64,000 nt of DNA from the NCBI GenBank assembly GCA_045658645.1, contig JAZOVJ010000007.1:11014-75013 (forward strand), written 5' to 3'. The notes below the pieces were generated by a model. The model searched no databases, had not been told where the DNA came from, and saw only the letters and a list, made by a program, of their open reading frames with translations. Below, in pieces: positions 23,798 to 32,708 of this stretch. This DNA is from UBA1738 sp045658645. GTDB taxonomy: Bacteria; Bacillota; Clostridia; UBA1381. Every line of letters begins with the position of its first letter. The stretch's first letter is position 1. A program made the translations under genes and the position numbers.

Positions 23798-25831
23798 ATG
23801 GAATTACTTGCACCGGCAGGAAGTCTTGCGACTTTAAAGGCCGCAGTTCAAAGCGGGGCGGATGCAGTATATATAGGCGGAAGCGAGTTTTCAGCACGAA
23901 GAAGTGCTGTTAATTTTAGTTTGGATGAAATAGAAGAGGCGGCAAAATATTGCAGGCTCAGGAATGTGAAGCTGAACGTTGCAGCCAATATTTTAATAAA
24001 AGAAAAAGAAATAGATGCATTTTTGGAATACGTGGGCAAACTAAATGATATTGGAGTAGATGCTGTCATAATACAAGACGTAGGTATGGCAATGTCAGTA
24101 CACGAAATGTATCCTGATTTACCGTTGCATGCAAGTACACAAATGACAGTAACTAATGTGGAAAGTGCGAAAAAACTTAAAGAAGCAGGCTTTTCGAGGG
24201 TTGTTCTCGCAAGAGAGCTTTCAAAGGATGCTATAGAGAAAATAACTCTGGAATCGGGGATAGAGACAGAAGTTTTTGTTCACGGTGCTCTTTGTATGTC
24301 TTATTCCGGACAGTGTCTTATGAGCAGTATGATCGGCGGAAGAAGCGGTAACCGAGGTATGTGTGCTCAGCCGTGCCGTTTGCCGTATATTATTGGTGAT
24401 AAAAAAGGTCACATTTTAAGCCCTAAAGACTTGTGTATGATAGAACACCTGAAGGAACTTGAAGAAATAGGAGTGGCTTCACTCAAGATTGAGGGAAGAC
24501 TAAAAAGAAGCGAATATACTGCTGCAGTATGCGGAATTTACAGAAAATATCTTGATACACAGGAAAAAGTATCAAAGGAAGATATGCAGGAACTGTATAA
24601 CGCATTTTCCAGAAGCGGTTTTACCGATAAATATTATCTGGGAACATCTGGCAAAAGTATGATGTGTTATGAAAATCCTGCAAATGCGGCTGAAAACATT
24701 TTTACAGAAGATACGAAAAAACGTTGTCAGGAAAATGCCAACATAAAGAAAACTGAAATTTTTATATCTGCAGAACTTCGAAGAAATAAGCCGCTGACTG
24801 TTTCTGTATGGAATAATGACGGTATTTTTGTCTCTAAAACCGGAAGTATTATGTCAGAAGAAGCAAGAAATGTCGAGCTTTCAGAAGAAAGATTAAAATT
24901 ACAGCTTTTAAAATTGGGCGATACTCCTTTTTTTGCGAATGATACAGAAGTTATTTTAGATACAGGAATCACATTGCCGATTTCTGAAATAAACAATGTC
25001 AGAAGACTTGCACTGGATGAATTTGTTAAGGAAAAGAGTAAGGCTCCCGAAAGACGCAAATATGAGCGTAAAATTAAAAATTACAGCTTTGAAAAAAAAG
25101 AAGTAATACTTTGTGCAGAGGTTTGGACAAAGGAGCAGGCGAGAGCGTGTATTGAAAACGGTATAACTACTATTTATGCCGATACACCATTGGCAAACGA
25201 ACTTAAAAACATATATAAAGATGCTGAAATTATAGCGAAGCTTCCGCCAATTTTTCGTAATGACAGAAATTATGAGGAGCCACAAACCGATGCAGTGTTG
25301 ATTTCTAATATCGGACAGTCTATTGACTCTAAAAAATGCATCGGCGGATTAAGACTTAATATTTTCAATAGTGAAAGTGCGGAATTTTATAAGGATTTGG
25401 AAAGAGTTACTCTTTCGCCCGAACTAAATCTTAAAGAGTTGGCACAAATCAGTGCAAAAGGTGAAATTATAGGATATGGAAGAATTCCGCTTATGGCACT
25501 TGAGAATTGTCCTCTAAGGTCTTTAGGGAAATGCCAGAAAAACAAAAATAACGAGGTTTTAGAAGACAGACGACACGAAAAATTTCCTTTGAAGTGTAAT
25601 GAGGGCTGTGTTCTGGAGGTTATAAACTCAAAACCAATATATTTGGCAGATAAACCGGAATTTGTTAACAATTTGAAAATTCGTGCAATAAGATTGATAT
25701 TTACGGTTGAAAATTTTGAAGAATGTGGTAAAATAATAAGAGAATATAGGATGGCATTTAACGGTCACATAGGAAACTCCCCGAAAGAGAATACTTTTAC
25801 CAGGGGACACTACTATAGAGGCGTTGAGTAA
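23798..25831 (+). CDS. U32 family protein (RlhA/TrhP-like RNA hydroxylation factor)
   Basis: This 677-residue protein starts MELLAPAGSLATLKAAVQSGADAVYIGG, the classic U32 N terminus. It carries the Cys-rich signature VFVHGALCMSYSGQCLMSS with NRGMCAQPCRLPY. The C-terminal half (about 380-677) matches the DUF3656-type extension found in long members. The family was called collagenase-like peptidase, but E. coli RlhA and TrhP act in hydroxylation of 23S rRNA and tRNA uridine, probably through an iron-sulfur cluster on these cysteines. The length is nearer to RlhA (about 650). The ATG at 23798 follows TAGGAGTG; an upstream in-frame ATG at 23747 lacks one. maf follows after 35 bases. Confidence 0.87.
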   Translation: MELLAPAGSLATLKAAVQSGADAVYIGGSEFSARRSAVNFSLDEIEEAAKYCRLRNVKLNVAANILIKEKEIDAFLEYVGKLNDIGVDAVIIQDVGMAMSVHEMYPDLPLHASTQMTVTNVESAKKLKEAGFSRVVLARELSKDAIEKITLESGIETEVFVHGALCMSYSGQCLMSSMIGGRSGNRGMCAQPCRLPYIIGDKKGHILSPKDLCMIEHLKELEEIGVASLKIEGRLKRSEYTAAVCGIYRKYLDTQEKVSKEDMQELYNAFSRSGFTDKYYLGTSGKSMMCYENPANAAENIFTEDTKKRCQENANIKKTEIFISAELRRNKPLTVSVWNNDGIFVSKTGSIMSEEARNVELSEERLKLQLLKLGDTPFFANDTEVILDTGITLPISEINNVRRLALDEFVKEKSKAPERRKYERKIKNYSFEKKEVILCAEVWTKEQARACIENGITTIYADTPLANELKNIYKDAEIIAKLPPIFRNDRNYEEPQTDAVLISNIGQSIDSKKCIGGLRLNIFNSESAEFYKDLERVTLSPELNLKELAQISAKGEIIGYGRIPLMALENCPLRSLGKCQKNKNNEVLEDRRHEKFPLKCNEGCVLEVINSKPIYLADKPEFVNNLKIRAIRLIFTVENFEECGKIIREYRMAFNGHIGNSPKENTFTRGHYYRGVE

Positions 25832-25853
25832 AATTTATAAAAAGGTGTATAAT
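25824..25853 (+). promoter_or_regulatory. Possible promoter of the maf-mre operon
   Basis: TTGAGT (25824-25829), an 18-base spacer and TATAAT (25848-25853), overlapping the end of the U32 gene. Confidence 0.45.
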
Positions 25854-25866
25854 AACAGGTAAAATT

Positions 25867-26472
25867 ATGAAAAAAATTGTTTTAGCATCGGGTTCGCCAA
25901 GAAGACGCGAAATATTGTCGGGTGCTGGTCTTGATTTTGATGTATATATTTCAGGTGCAGATGAAGGTTCTGTAAGTCCTGACGGAATTACATTTGGCGT
26001 ATATGTTCAGGAACTTGCACTTTTAAAGGCACGTGATGCAGCAAAGTCTATTGACGAAAAAGGACATATAATTATTTCTGCAGATACTGTTGTGGTTTGT
26101 GATAATGAAATTATGGGCAAACCAAAAAACAGAGAAGATGCATTTTTGATGCTAAAAAAACTTTCCGGTAAAAGTCATAGTGTTTTTACCGGTATATGTG
26201 TTTGGCGCAGTGATGATGCCTTCAGCGTTTGTTCGGCACAAGAGACAAAGGTTACTTTTAAAGAATTGACAGATGAAAAAATAAACAGCTATATTTTGAC
26301 CGGCGAAAGCGATGATAAAGCCGGTGCTTATGCTGTGCAAGGGAAGGGAGCGGCACTTATTAAGAGTGTAGATGGTGACTATTTAAACGTAGTTGGATTG
26401 CCCCTTTTGAAATTACTTGAAATTTTGGAAAATGATTTTGGTTATAACTTTTTTGAAGGAGAATGTAAATGA
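25867..26472 (+). CDS. maf: Maf-like nucleoside triphosphate pyrophosphatase
   Basis: This 201-residue protein hydrolyses non-canonical or pyrimidine nucleoside triphosphates to the monophosphates. The family N terminus IVLASGSPRRREIL and the catalytic-site segment IISADTVVVCDNEIMGKP are clear, as are KLSGKSHSVFTG and DKAGAYAVQGKGA. In Bacillus and many Clostridia maf lies directly before mreBCD, as it does here. The stop overlaps the mreB start as ATGA, so the two are translationally coupled. The length is normal. Confidence 0.95.
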   Translation: MKKIVLASGSPRRREILSGAGLDFDVYISGADEGSVSPDGITFGVYVQELALLKARDAAKSIDEKGHIIISADTVVVCDNEIMGKPKNREDAFLMLKKLSGKSHSVFTGICVWRSDDAFSVCSAQETKVTFKELTDEKINSYILTGESDDKAGAYAVQGKGAALIKSVDGDYLNVVGLPLLKLLEILENDFGYNFFEGECK

Positions 26473-27497
26473 AGTTAAAGTTTTTGGATTTTGGCAGTAA
26501 TGTTTGTATTGACCTTGGAACTGCCAACACCTTGCTTTATATAAAGGGAAAAGGTATAGTTGTTCGAGAGCCGTCTGTTGTTGCGATTGACAGATATAAT
26601 CAAAAGGTGCTTGCAATAGGAAATAATGCTGATGAGATGCTTGGAAGAACACCTGAGAATATTATTGCAATACGTCCGGTGAGAGACGGTGTTATAGCGG
26701 ATTTTGAAGTTACCGAGGCTATGATGAAGAGACTTATGGGAATAGCTCTTGGAAAACTTGGGAACCTTTTTAAGCCGAAAGTTACCGTATGTGTTCCGAC
26801 AGGAATTACTAATGTAGAAAAGAGAGCCGTAGTTCAATCTTTGAGTCTTGCTGGTGCAAAAGCTGTAACCTTGATTGAAGAACCGATGGCTGCAGCACTG
26901 GGTGCAGGAGTTGAGGTTTTAAATCCGTCAGGATATATGATAGTAGATATTGGCGGTGGAACTTGCGAGGTTGCCGTAATAGCTCTTGGCGGAGTAGTTT
27001 CTTCACGTTCACTTCGTAGTGCGGGTTGTGCATTTGACGAGGCTATAATGAGTTATGTCAAGAAAAAGTACAACCTTACCATTGGCGATAAAACCGCAGA
27101 GGAAATAAAAATTCAGTTAGGGTCAGCACTGCCGTATGCAGACGAGGGCCATTACGAAATGCGCGGACGTGATGTAATAACAGGTCTTCCAAAGAATATT
27201 CAAATTTCGTCCGGTGAAGTAAGAGAAGCTATGGCTGATAATATTTCTGACATTATCGAAGAAATCCGCAACACCCTTGAAATTACACCTGCGGAACTTA
27301 TTGCAGATGTGTTGGAAAACGGAATCATACTATCCGGCGGTGGTGCACTTATAAGAAATATTGACAAGGCTATCGAAGCGGCAATAGGTGTACCTGTTAA
27401 AATTGCAGAAAATCCGCTTGATTGTGTTGTTTTGGGAACTGCGATAGCGGCTGAAAATGAAGATATTCTTATGCGTTCCGGATTGGGTCGCAGATAA
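26469..27497 (+). CDS. mreB: Rod-shape actin homologue MreB
   Basis: This 342-residue ATP-binding actin-like protein forms membrane-bound filaments that guide lateral wall synthesis. The phosphate 1 motif DLGTANTLLYIKGKGIV, the conserved VPTGITNVEKRAV, phosphate 2 DIGGGTCEVAVIALGG and the C-terminal adenosine motif LSGGGALIRNID are all present. GAAGGAG lies upstream within maf. It heads the set mreB-mreC-mreD-mrdA, so the cell is expected to elongate as a rod. Confidence 0.97.
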   Translation: MKLKFLDFGSNVCIDLGTANTLLYIKGKGIVVREPSVVAIDRYNQKVLAIGNNADEMLGRTPENIIAIRPVRDGVIADFEVTEAMMKRLMGIALGKLGNLFKPKVTVCVPTGITNVEKRAVVQSLSLAGAKAVTLIEEPMAAALGAGVEVLNPSGYMIVDIGGGTCEVAVIALGGVVSSRSLRSAGCAFDEAIMSYVKKKYNLTIGDKTAEEIKIQLGSALPYADEGHYEMRGRDVITGLPKNIQISSGEVREAMADNISDIIEEIRNTLEITPAELIADVLENGIILSGGGALIRNIDKAIEAAIGVPVKIAENPLDCVVLGTAIAAENEDILMRSGLGRR

Positions 27498-27518
27498 AGA
27501 AAACGAGAGGTTTTAAAA

Positions 27519-28430
27519 ATGCCTTTTTTAAGAAACAAAATTATTAAGATAATTACTATAGTCATAGTTGTTTGTGCGGTGCTTTCGGGTATGGCGTACT
27601 TTGGTAATAATCCTGTTCAACGCGCCCTTTACACAGTTATTTCACCGGTATTCAATACGGCATACTCCGTAATAACGCCTGTGCGTAAATTTTTCACAAG
27701 CATTAAAGAATCGGACAACTATGAAAAAGAGATAAAGAGTTTGAAAGAACAGGTTAATGCTCTTTCTATTGAAAATAAAAGCCGAGAAGACTATATAAAC
27801 GAAAATAAGCGTTTAAAAGAACTTCTTGATTTAAAGGATAACACAATGGCGGCATATAACACCGTTACTGCACGTGTGGTTTCCTATGAGCCAAATAGCT
27901 GGTATGATACTGTAATGCTTGGTAAAGGAACGAAAGACGGAATAAGCATCGATAATATTGTTATTACGAGTCTTGGAGTTGTTGGCCGTGTTACAGATTG
28001 CGGAAGCAACTGGGCAAAAGTGTCAACCATTATAAATTCTTCAAATTCTGTGGGTGTTAAACTCTCCCGTACAGGAGATGTAGGAGTTTTAAGCGGTGAC
28101 GCAAGTCTTGCACAGGATAAAAATGCAAAGCTTGAATATTTGTCAAACGATAAAAATCTGATAAAAGGAGATATACTTGTAACTTCAGGTCTTGGTGGAG
28201 TATATCCTGCAGATCTTACTGTTGGAAAGATAATAAATATTAAATCGGACAGCGCGGGAAATCTTGATTACGGTGTTGTAGAACCAAGTGTGGATTTTTC
28301 GTCACTTTATGAAGTGCTTGTTATAACAGGAATGAAAGATGGGTATGTGCCAAAGGGCGACCCTTTAGAAGTTTCGGTAGCAGCTGACGTTGAAGATGAA
28401 GATGTTTCAGGAGACCAAATAACAGAATGA
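27519..28430 (+). CDS. mreC: Rod-shape protein MreC
   Basis: This 303-residue protein has one N-terminal transmembrane helix (about residues 8-26). A coiled coil with an SIENKSREDYINENKRLKELL pattern (about 65-105) follows, then two beta-barrel-like domains with VTARVVSYEPNSWYDTV and GVVGRVTDCGSNWAKV. It links MreB to the elongation penicillin-binding protein outside the membrane. The end of the chain is acidic. The mreD start overlaps the stop as ATGA. Confidence 0.95.
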   Translation: MPFLRNKIIKIITIVIVVCAVLSGMAYFGNNPVQRALYTVISPVFNTAYSVITPVRKFFTSIKESDNYEKEIKSLKEQVNALSIENKSREDYINENKRLKELLDLKDNTMAAYNTVTARVVSYEPNSWYDTVMLGKGTKDGISIDNIVITSLGVVGRVTDCGSNWAKVSTIINSSNSVGVKLSRTGDVGVLSGDASLAQDKNAKLEYLSNDKNLIKGDILVTSGLGGVYPADLTVGKIINIKSDSAGNLDYGVVEPSVDFSSLYEVLVITGMKDGYVPKGDPLEVSVAADVEDEDVSGDQITE

Positions 28431-28918
28431 AGATTTTTAAAGATATAAAATACTTTCTGATATGCTTTTTTGTTATTATTTTTGAACTTACTGTAGGGAA
28501 GTACCTTGCAATTTCAGGCACTGTTCCTATGCTTTCTTTTTGTCTTTCTTTAGTTATAGCAACAAAGGAAGAAAAACTTGACTACATAGTTACTATCGCC
28601 ATTGTAATTGGGGTATTGTCTGATTTGTTTTCTGGTCACGGCTTTGGAATATATACCCTAACTTTCACTTTAGCAGTGATTTCAACTTATCTTTTAAGGA
28701 ATAATATATTTTCTTCAACTGCTTTGTTTATAATTTGTAATACCTTTATTTTAACGTTGATTTTCAGTGTTATATACTATATTTTTAATATTTTGAACGT
28801 AGGAATAGCTTTTGGCACAATGATTTCAAATATAGCTGTTCCAACAGCGATATATAATGCAGTTGTAAGTATTGTATTTTACTTAATTCTTAACTTGACT
28901 CTTTATAGAAGGAGGTAG
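28427..28918 (+). CDS. mreD: Rod-shape protein MreD
   Basis: This 163-residue, very hydrophobic protein has about five membrane helices and lies between mreC and mrdA, which is the canonical place. The segment ATKEEKLDYIVTIAIVIGVLSDLFSGHGFGIYTL fits the MreD pattern, where an Asp-Leu-x-x-Gly-x-x-x-Gly run is typical; sequence similarity within the family is low, so position carries much of the call. Confidence 0.92.
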   Translation: MKIFKDIKYFLICFFVIIFELTVGKYLAISGTVPMLSFCLSLVIATKEEKLDYIVTIAIVIGVLSDLFSGHGFGIYTLTFTLAVISTYLLRNNIFSSTALFIICNTFILTLIFSVIYYIFNILNVGIAFGTMISNIAVPTAIYNAVVSIVFYLILNLTLYRRR

Positions 28919-28923
28919 AGATT

Positions 28924-30996
28924 TTGTCAAAGCGAAGATTGCTCTTTATTAAAATAGTTCTTTTGCTTATGATAGGAGCTATAGTTTTTCGGTTGTATAA
29001 TATGCAAATTATCAATGGCGAAGGATACAAAAATCTTTCAGACCAGCGAACGTCTGCAAATGTTACAGAGAAAGCACCACGTGGAGAAATTACTGACAGA
29101 AACGGAAAAATTCTTGTTACAAATCGTAAAGGATATTCAATTAAGCTTCAAAAAACAAGCATTTCTGATGAAGAATTTAATGCAATGCTTTTGAAGCTTT
29201 TTGAAATTTTTGATGAAGAACAATATTTTGTTACAGATTCTCTGCCCATAACTCAGATTGAACCATTTGAATATACATTCAAGGATGAAGAAGAGAAACA
29301 TAAATGGTTTGACGGAGTAAAAAAAATAAATGAGAAGATGAGTCCGCAGGAACTTCTGGAATATTATCGTAGCTCATATAAAATTTCGCAAGACCTTGAT
29401 GCACAAAAGATAAGAAGACTTGCGGGAATGCGATATGAAATAAGAAAATCAGGCTTTTCAATAAATCAGGCATATATAATAGCAGAAGATGTTTCAGCGG
29501 TTGTTGTCTCAAAAATTAAGGAAAGACAAAACGAATTTCCGGGAGTTACTGTAACTGAGGATTTCTTCAGGAAATATACCCAAGGAAATCTTGGCGCACA
29601 TATATTAGGACGTATCGGAAAAATTTATAAAGAAGAATATGAAGAACTTGAAGGAAAGGGCTATTCACTCAATGACCTCGTTGGTAAAGAAGGAATAGAA
29701 AAAATATGTGAAGAACAACTGAAAGGTCAGGATGGAAGCGGAAATATATATTACGGAAAAGCGGCAGACTTGTTGGATAATGATGGCGAGATCCCTGCAA
29801 CCCCCGGGAATTATGTTGTTTTAACAATTGATGCTAACCTACAGCGTGCAGCAGAAGAGTCTCTTGCCAAAAACATACAACAAATTGCAGCATCGGGTGC
29901 AGGTCAGGAAAGAAGAGGTGCTGATGCGGATTCCGGAGCAGCAGTTGTGATTGATATAAAAACAGGAGATGTTTTGGCGTTGGCAACATATCCTACCTAT
30001 GACCCTGCAACTTTTAATGAAATGTATACCGAACTCAGCAATGACCCCGCAAAACCGCTTTGGAACAGAGCTATAAGCGGAACATATACACCAGGTTCCA
30101 CTTTCAAGCCGCTGGCGGCGATTGCTGCATTATCCACAGGAGCAATTTCCGTTAGTGAAGAGTTGCCGTGTGATGGTGTTTACACTGCTTTTAAGGACTA
30201 TCAACCAAAGTGCTGGATTTGGTCAGAACAACACAAAACACATGGTATGCAAAATGTAACAAAAGCGATTGAAAACTCATGCAACTGCTTCTTTTTTGAA
30301 ACAGGAAGGCTTACAGGTATCGATGCTATCTCGGAATATGCCAAGAAAATGGGGCTTTGCGAAAAAACCGGTATTGAGCTTACCGAGGAAGTAGCGGGAA
30401 ATGTATCTAATCCTGATTATAAGAAAAAGCTTTTCTCAAATGAAGATGAAAAACGTTGGGTGGGAGGAGATACGGTTCAAACAGCTATCGGTCAGTCTTT
30501 TTCAGCATTTACACCTATCGGACTTGCAAATTATGCTGCAACGATTGCAAACGGCGGAACAAGATATCGAACCAATATAATAAAGAGTATACATTCTACA
30601 GTGGACGGAAGTCTGGTATATGAAAATAAGCCGGAAGTGGTGACAGAAATTGAGATTTCTGACGAAAACCTGAACGCAATTAAACTTGGTATGTTAGGTG
30701 TTGCTGACGAAGGCTCTGCAAAACAGATTTTTAATGGATATCCTATAAGTGTAGGAGGAAAAACAGGAACGGCACAGATAAGTACAAAAGCATCAAATAA
30801 TGCATTATTTATTACATTTGCACCGTTTGATAAACCTGAAATTGCGGTTGCGGTTGTTATTGAGCACGGCTATCGTGGAGCAAATGCTGCGTATGTAGCA
30901 AGAGATATTTATGATGAATATTTTGGACTCAAGAATGGCGGTAATATAATAAATAGCGACAAAAATGCAGTTGGCTTTGAAGGATTATTGCCTTAA
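28924..30996 (+). CDS. mrdA: Penicillin-binding protein 2, elongasome transpeptidase
   Basis: This 690-residue class B penicillin-binding protein has an N-terminal membrane anchor, a dimerization domain beginning TEKAPRGEITDRNGK near residue 50, and a transpeptidase domain. Its motifs are Ser-Thr-Phe-Lys in PGSTFKPL (about residue 395), Ser-Cys-Asn in ENSCNCFF, and Lys-Thr-Gly in VGGKTGTAQIS. It cross-links peptidoglycan during lateral growth, working with MreBCD and a RodA polymerase that is not in the window. The start is TTG at 28924, with AGGAGGT at the end of mreD; no better ATG lies nearby. Several clostridial genomes place minCDE and rodA next, but here the divergent mgsA follows. Confidence 0.95.
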   Translation: MSKRRLLFIKIVLLLMIGAIVFRLYNMQIINGEGYKNLSDQRTSANVTEKAPRGEITDRNGKILVTNRKGYSIKLQKTSISDEEFNAMLLKLFEIFDEEQYFVTDSLPITQIEPFEYTFKDEEEKHKWFDGVKKINEKMSPQELLEYYRSSYKISQDLDAQKIRRLAGMRYEIRKSGFSINQAYIIAEDVSAVVVSKIKERQNEFPGVTVTEDFFRKYTQGNLGAHILGRIGKIYKEEYEELEGKGYSLNDLVGKEGIEKICEEQLKGQDGSGNIYYGKAADLLDNDGEIPATPGNYVVLTIDANLQRAAEESLAKNIQQIAASGAGQERRGADADSGAAVVIDIKTGDVLALATYPTYDPATFNEMYTELSNDPAKPLWNRAISGTYTPGSTFKPLAAIAALSTGAISVSEELPCDGVYTAFKDYQPKCWIWSEQHKTHGMQNVTKAIENSCNCFFFETGRLTGIDAISEYAKKMGLCEKTGIELTEEVAGNVSNPDYKKKLFSNEDEKRWVGGDTVQTAIGQSFSAFTPIGLANYAATIANGGTRYRTNIIKSIHSTVDGSLVYENKPEVVTEIEISDENLNAIKLGMLGVADEGSAKQIFNGYPISVGGKTGTAQISTKASNNALFITFAPFDKPEIAVAVVIEHGYRGANAAYVARDIYDEYFGLKNGGNIINSDKNAVGFEGLLP

Positions 30997-31009
30997 TTGA
31001 AATTTTTTG

Positions 31010-31038
31010 TTTACAAATCGACATTTTTTTGATATAAT
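31010..31038 (+). promoter_or_regulatory. Promoter of the second mgsA
   Basis: TTTACA (31010-31015), a 17-base spacer and TATAAT (31033-31038). Confidence 0.65.
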
Positions 31039-31073
31039 AACAATCGTAAATTTTGGTATTGGAGGTAAATAGT

Positions 31074-31478
31074 TTGAATATAGCATGTATAGCACACGAC
31101 AAGAAAAAAGAACTTATGGTTCAGTTTTGCATTGCATATAAGGGAATTTTTGAAAAACATTCTCTGTTTGCAACTGATAATACAGGCAAAATGATAACTG
31201 AAAATACCGGACTTAATGTTTACAGATTTTTATCCGGTTCTCAAGGTGGAGACCAACAGATAGGTGCAAGAGTTGCCTATAATGAAATTGACCTTGTATT
31301 ATTTTTCAGAGACCCGATTACTCCGGAAACGTATGAACCGGATGTGTTATCTCTTTTAAAGCTTTGCGATATGCATAATATACCAGTTGCAACTAACCTT
31401 GCAACTGCCGAAGTTCTTATAAGAGGACTTGAACGAGGAGATATGGATTGGCGTGATATCGTAAATCCAAAAGAATAA
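31074..31478 (+). CDS. Divergent methylglyoxal synthase paralogue
   Basis: The 134-residue product aligns with the first mgsA without gaps up to residue 91 but differs at key places. Retained are His8 (IAHDKK), Thr34, Thr37, Asp60 (GGDQQIG), Asp80 and Asp90. Changed are Gly35-Thr36 to Asp-Asn (ATDNTG) in the phosphate loop, Pro56 to Ser (SGSQGG), and His87 to Tyr (ETYEPDV). The last is the equivalent of E. coli His98. The start is a TTG at 31074, 7 bases after GGAGGT. The gene has its own promoter and terminator. It sits next to mrdA, where clostridia often keep an mgsA. It may be a slow, altered or inactive enzyme, or a sensor of triose phosphate. Confidence 0.85.
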   Translation: MNIACIAHDKKKELMVQFCIAYKGIFEKHSLFATDNTGKMITENTGLNVYRFLSGSQGGDQQIGARVAYNEIDLVLFFRDPITPETYEPDVLSLLKLCDMHNIPVATNLATAEVLIRGLERGDMDWRDIVNPKE

Positions 31479-31480
31479 AT

Positions 31481-31512
31481 TAAAAAGCCGACCAATTTGG
31501 TCGGCTTCTTTT
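31481..31512. terminator. Bidirectional terminator
   Basis: AAGCCGACCAA and TTGGTCGGCTT form the stem, with an A-run on the left and a T-rich run on the right. It separates the convergent mgsA paralogue and SLH protein genes. Confidence 0.87.
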
Positions 31513-31514
31513 AT

Positions 31515-32549
31515 TTACATATTTACGTTTTGAGAAACAGAAGTTCCTGGTACGCTATATATTAAATTGTAATTTGAACCTCTTAAGTCAATATTAATAT
31601 AAGGTCTGATAACTCGTACCTGTTCAAATAGTCCGTTTGTAAGGCGTATTCCGTAATCACCAAATGTTATAAGCCCATACTTACCTACAGTAGGTGTGGC
31701 GCAACCACGGATAACAAGTCTTCCCTTTAAATTAACATTTTCAAATTGAAGTGCATTTGCAGAAACACAGTCAGCTACATAAATATCATCTTCTGTAGCA
31801 ATACCCTTAAGAACAACACCATTACATCTTATAAGAGTGTTACCGGCAGGTAGTGAGTCGTAAGCACCAGGAGTGTCTATATAGTTTTTGATAAGATTGT
31901 CCATAACAGTTGAAAACTGTAGTCTTGTTATACTTGCAAGTGGTGTAATCTTGTTATCAATACCATTCCAACCACCGTGTTCAACAACGCCTGCAACATA
32001 AATTTTTGCCCAATCTGCTATTTCAGCAACGTCACTAAACTGTGCGATAGCACTTAGGTCATATAATCTGCTTCCGACAACAACAGAATTTGCCGGCAGT
32101 TCAGTTCCTTCAAAATTTCGTTCAAGTATGTAGCTCGGAACAAGATCAAATACCTGTGAAAGAACAGTGAAGCATTCCTGGAAAGTAATATAATTGTCAG
32201 GGAACATCATATTATACGAGCCGGAGAAAGCTCCCATTTCGTATGCTTTTGAAAGTGAAGGATAATACCATGCTGAAGGATTTACATCAACGAAACCGGA
32301 AAGGTTACCTTCGTTAACAGCACCACAGGCTCTTGTAATAATAGAAGCCATTTCTGCACGGGTAATTGGTGAATCAGGGCGTACGGTGCCATCAGTATAT
32401 CCTGATAAAATTCCGTTATTAACTGCATTTTCAATAACAGTAATTGCTGCAGGGTCATTTGGCATATCGGAAAACGTAGCAGCATTAGCTGTAGTTCCTA
32501 AAAGCATAGCAATAGAAACTACCAAAGTTAAAAAATTGATTTTTCGCAT
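31515..32549 (-). CDS. Secreted S-layer homology (SLH) domain protein
   Basis: The 344-residue product has a signal peptide ending TANA-ATFSD. An SLH-repeat region of about 190 residues follows: ILSGYTDGTVRPDSPITRAE is a full SLH motif, and AFSGSYNMMFPDNYITFQE and the WAKIYVAGVVEHGG segment are weaker repeats. The C-terminal part (about 210-344) has short repeated beta strands such as NTLIRCNGVVLKGI and NLKGRLVIRGC, which suggest a beta-helix-like domain of unknown ligand. SLH domains anchor proteins to pyruvylated secondary wall polymer. CAGGAGGT fixes the start at 32549. The gene has its own promoter and terminator. Function beyond surface attachment is not recognised. Confidence 0.85.
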   Translation of the reverse strand: MRKINFLTLVVSIAMLLGTTANAATFSDMPNDPAAITVIENAVNNGILSGYTDGTVRPDSPITRAEMASIITRACGAVNEGNLSGFVDVNPSAWYYPSLSKAYEMGAFSGSYNMMFPDNYITFQECFTVLSQVFDLVPSYILERNFEGTELPANSVVVGSRLYDLSAIAQFSDVAEIADWAKIYVAGVVEHGGWNGIDNKITPLASITRLQFSTVMDNLIKNYIDTPGAYDSLPAGNTLIRCNGVVLKGIATEDDIYVADCVSANALQFENVNLKGRLVIRGCATPTVGKYGLITFGDYGIRLTNGLFEQVRVIRPYINIDLRGSNYNLIYSVPGTSVSQNVNM

Positions 32550-32591
32550 ATATAACCTCCTGTATTCGTATATCACAAATATCTAACAAAA

Positions 32592-32620
32592 ATTATAACA
32601 TAGACAAATCACAAAGTCCA
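32592..32620 (-). promoter_or_regulatory. Promoter of the SLH protein gene
   Basis: TGGACT (32615-32620 on the minus strand), a 17-base spacer and TATAAT (32592-32597). Confidence 0.55.
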
Positions 32621-32648
32621 GTAAAATTTATTATTTCAAGCTTTTATC

Positions 32649-32677
32649 TTGACTTTTTTTGTTTTTCTTTGTATAAT
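32649..32677 (+). promoter_or_regulatory. Promoter of rhaB
   Basis: TTGACT (32649-32654), a 17-base T-rich spacer and TATAAT (32672-32677). The 5' UTR is about 25 bases and shows no operator that I recognise. Confidence 0.7.
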
Positions 32678-32708
32678 TTTTATATCAAAAAAGAAAGAGG
32701 CGAAACAA

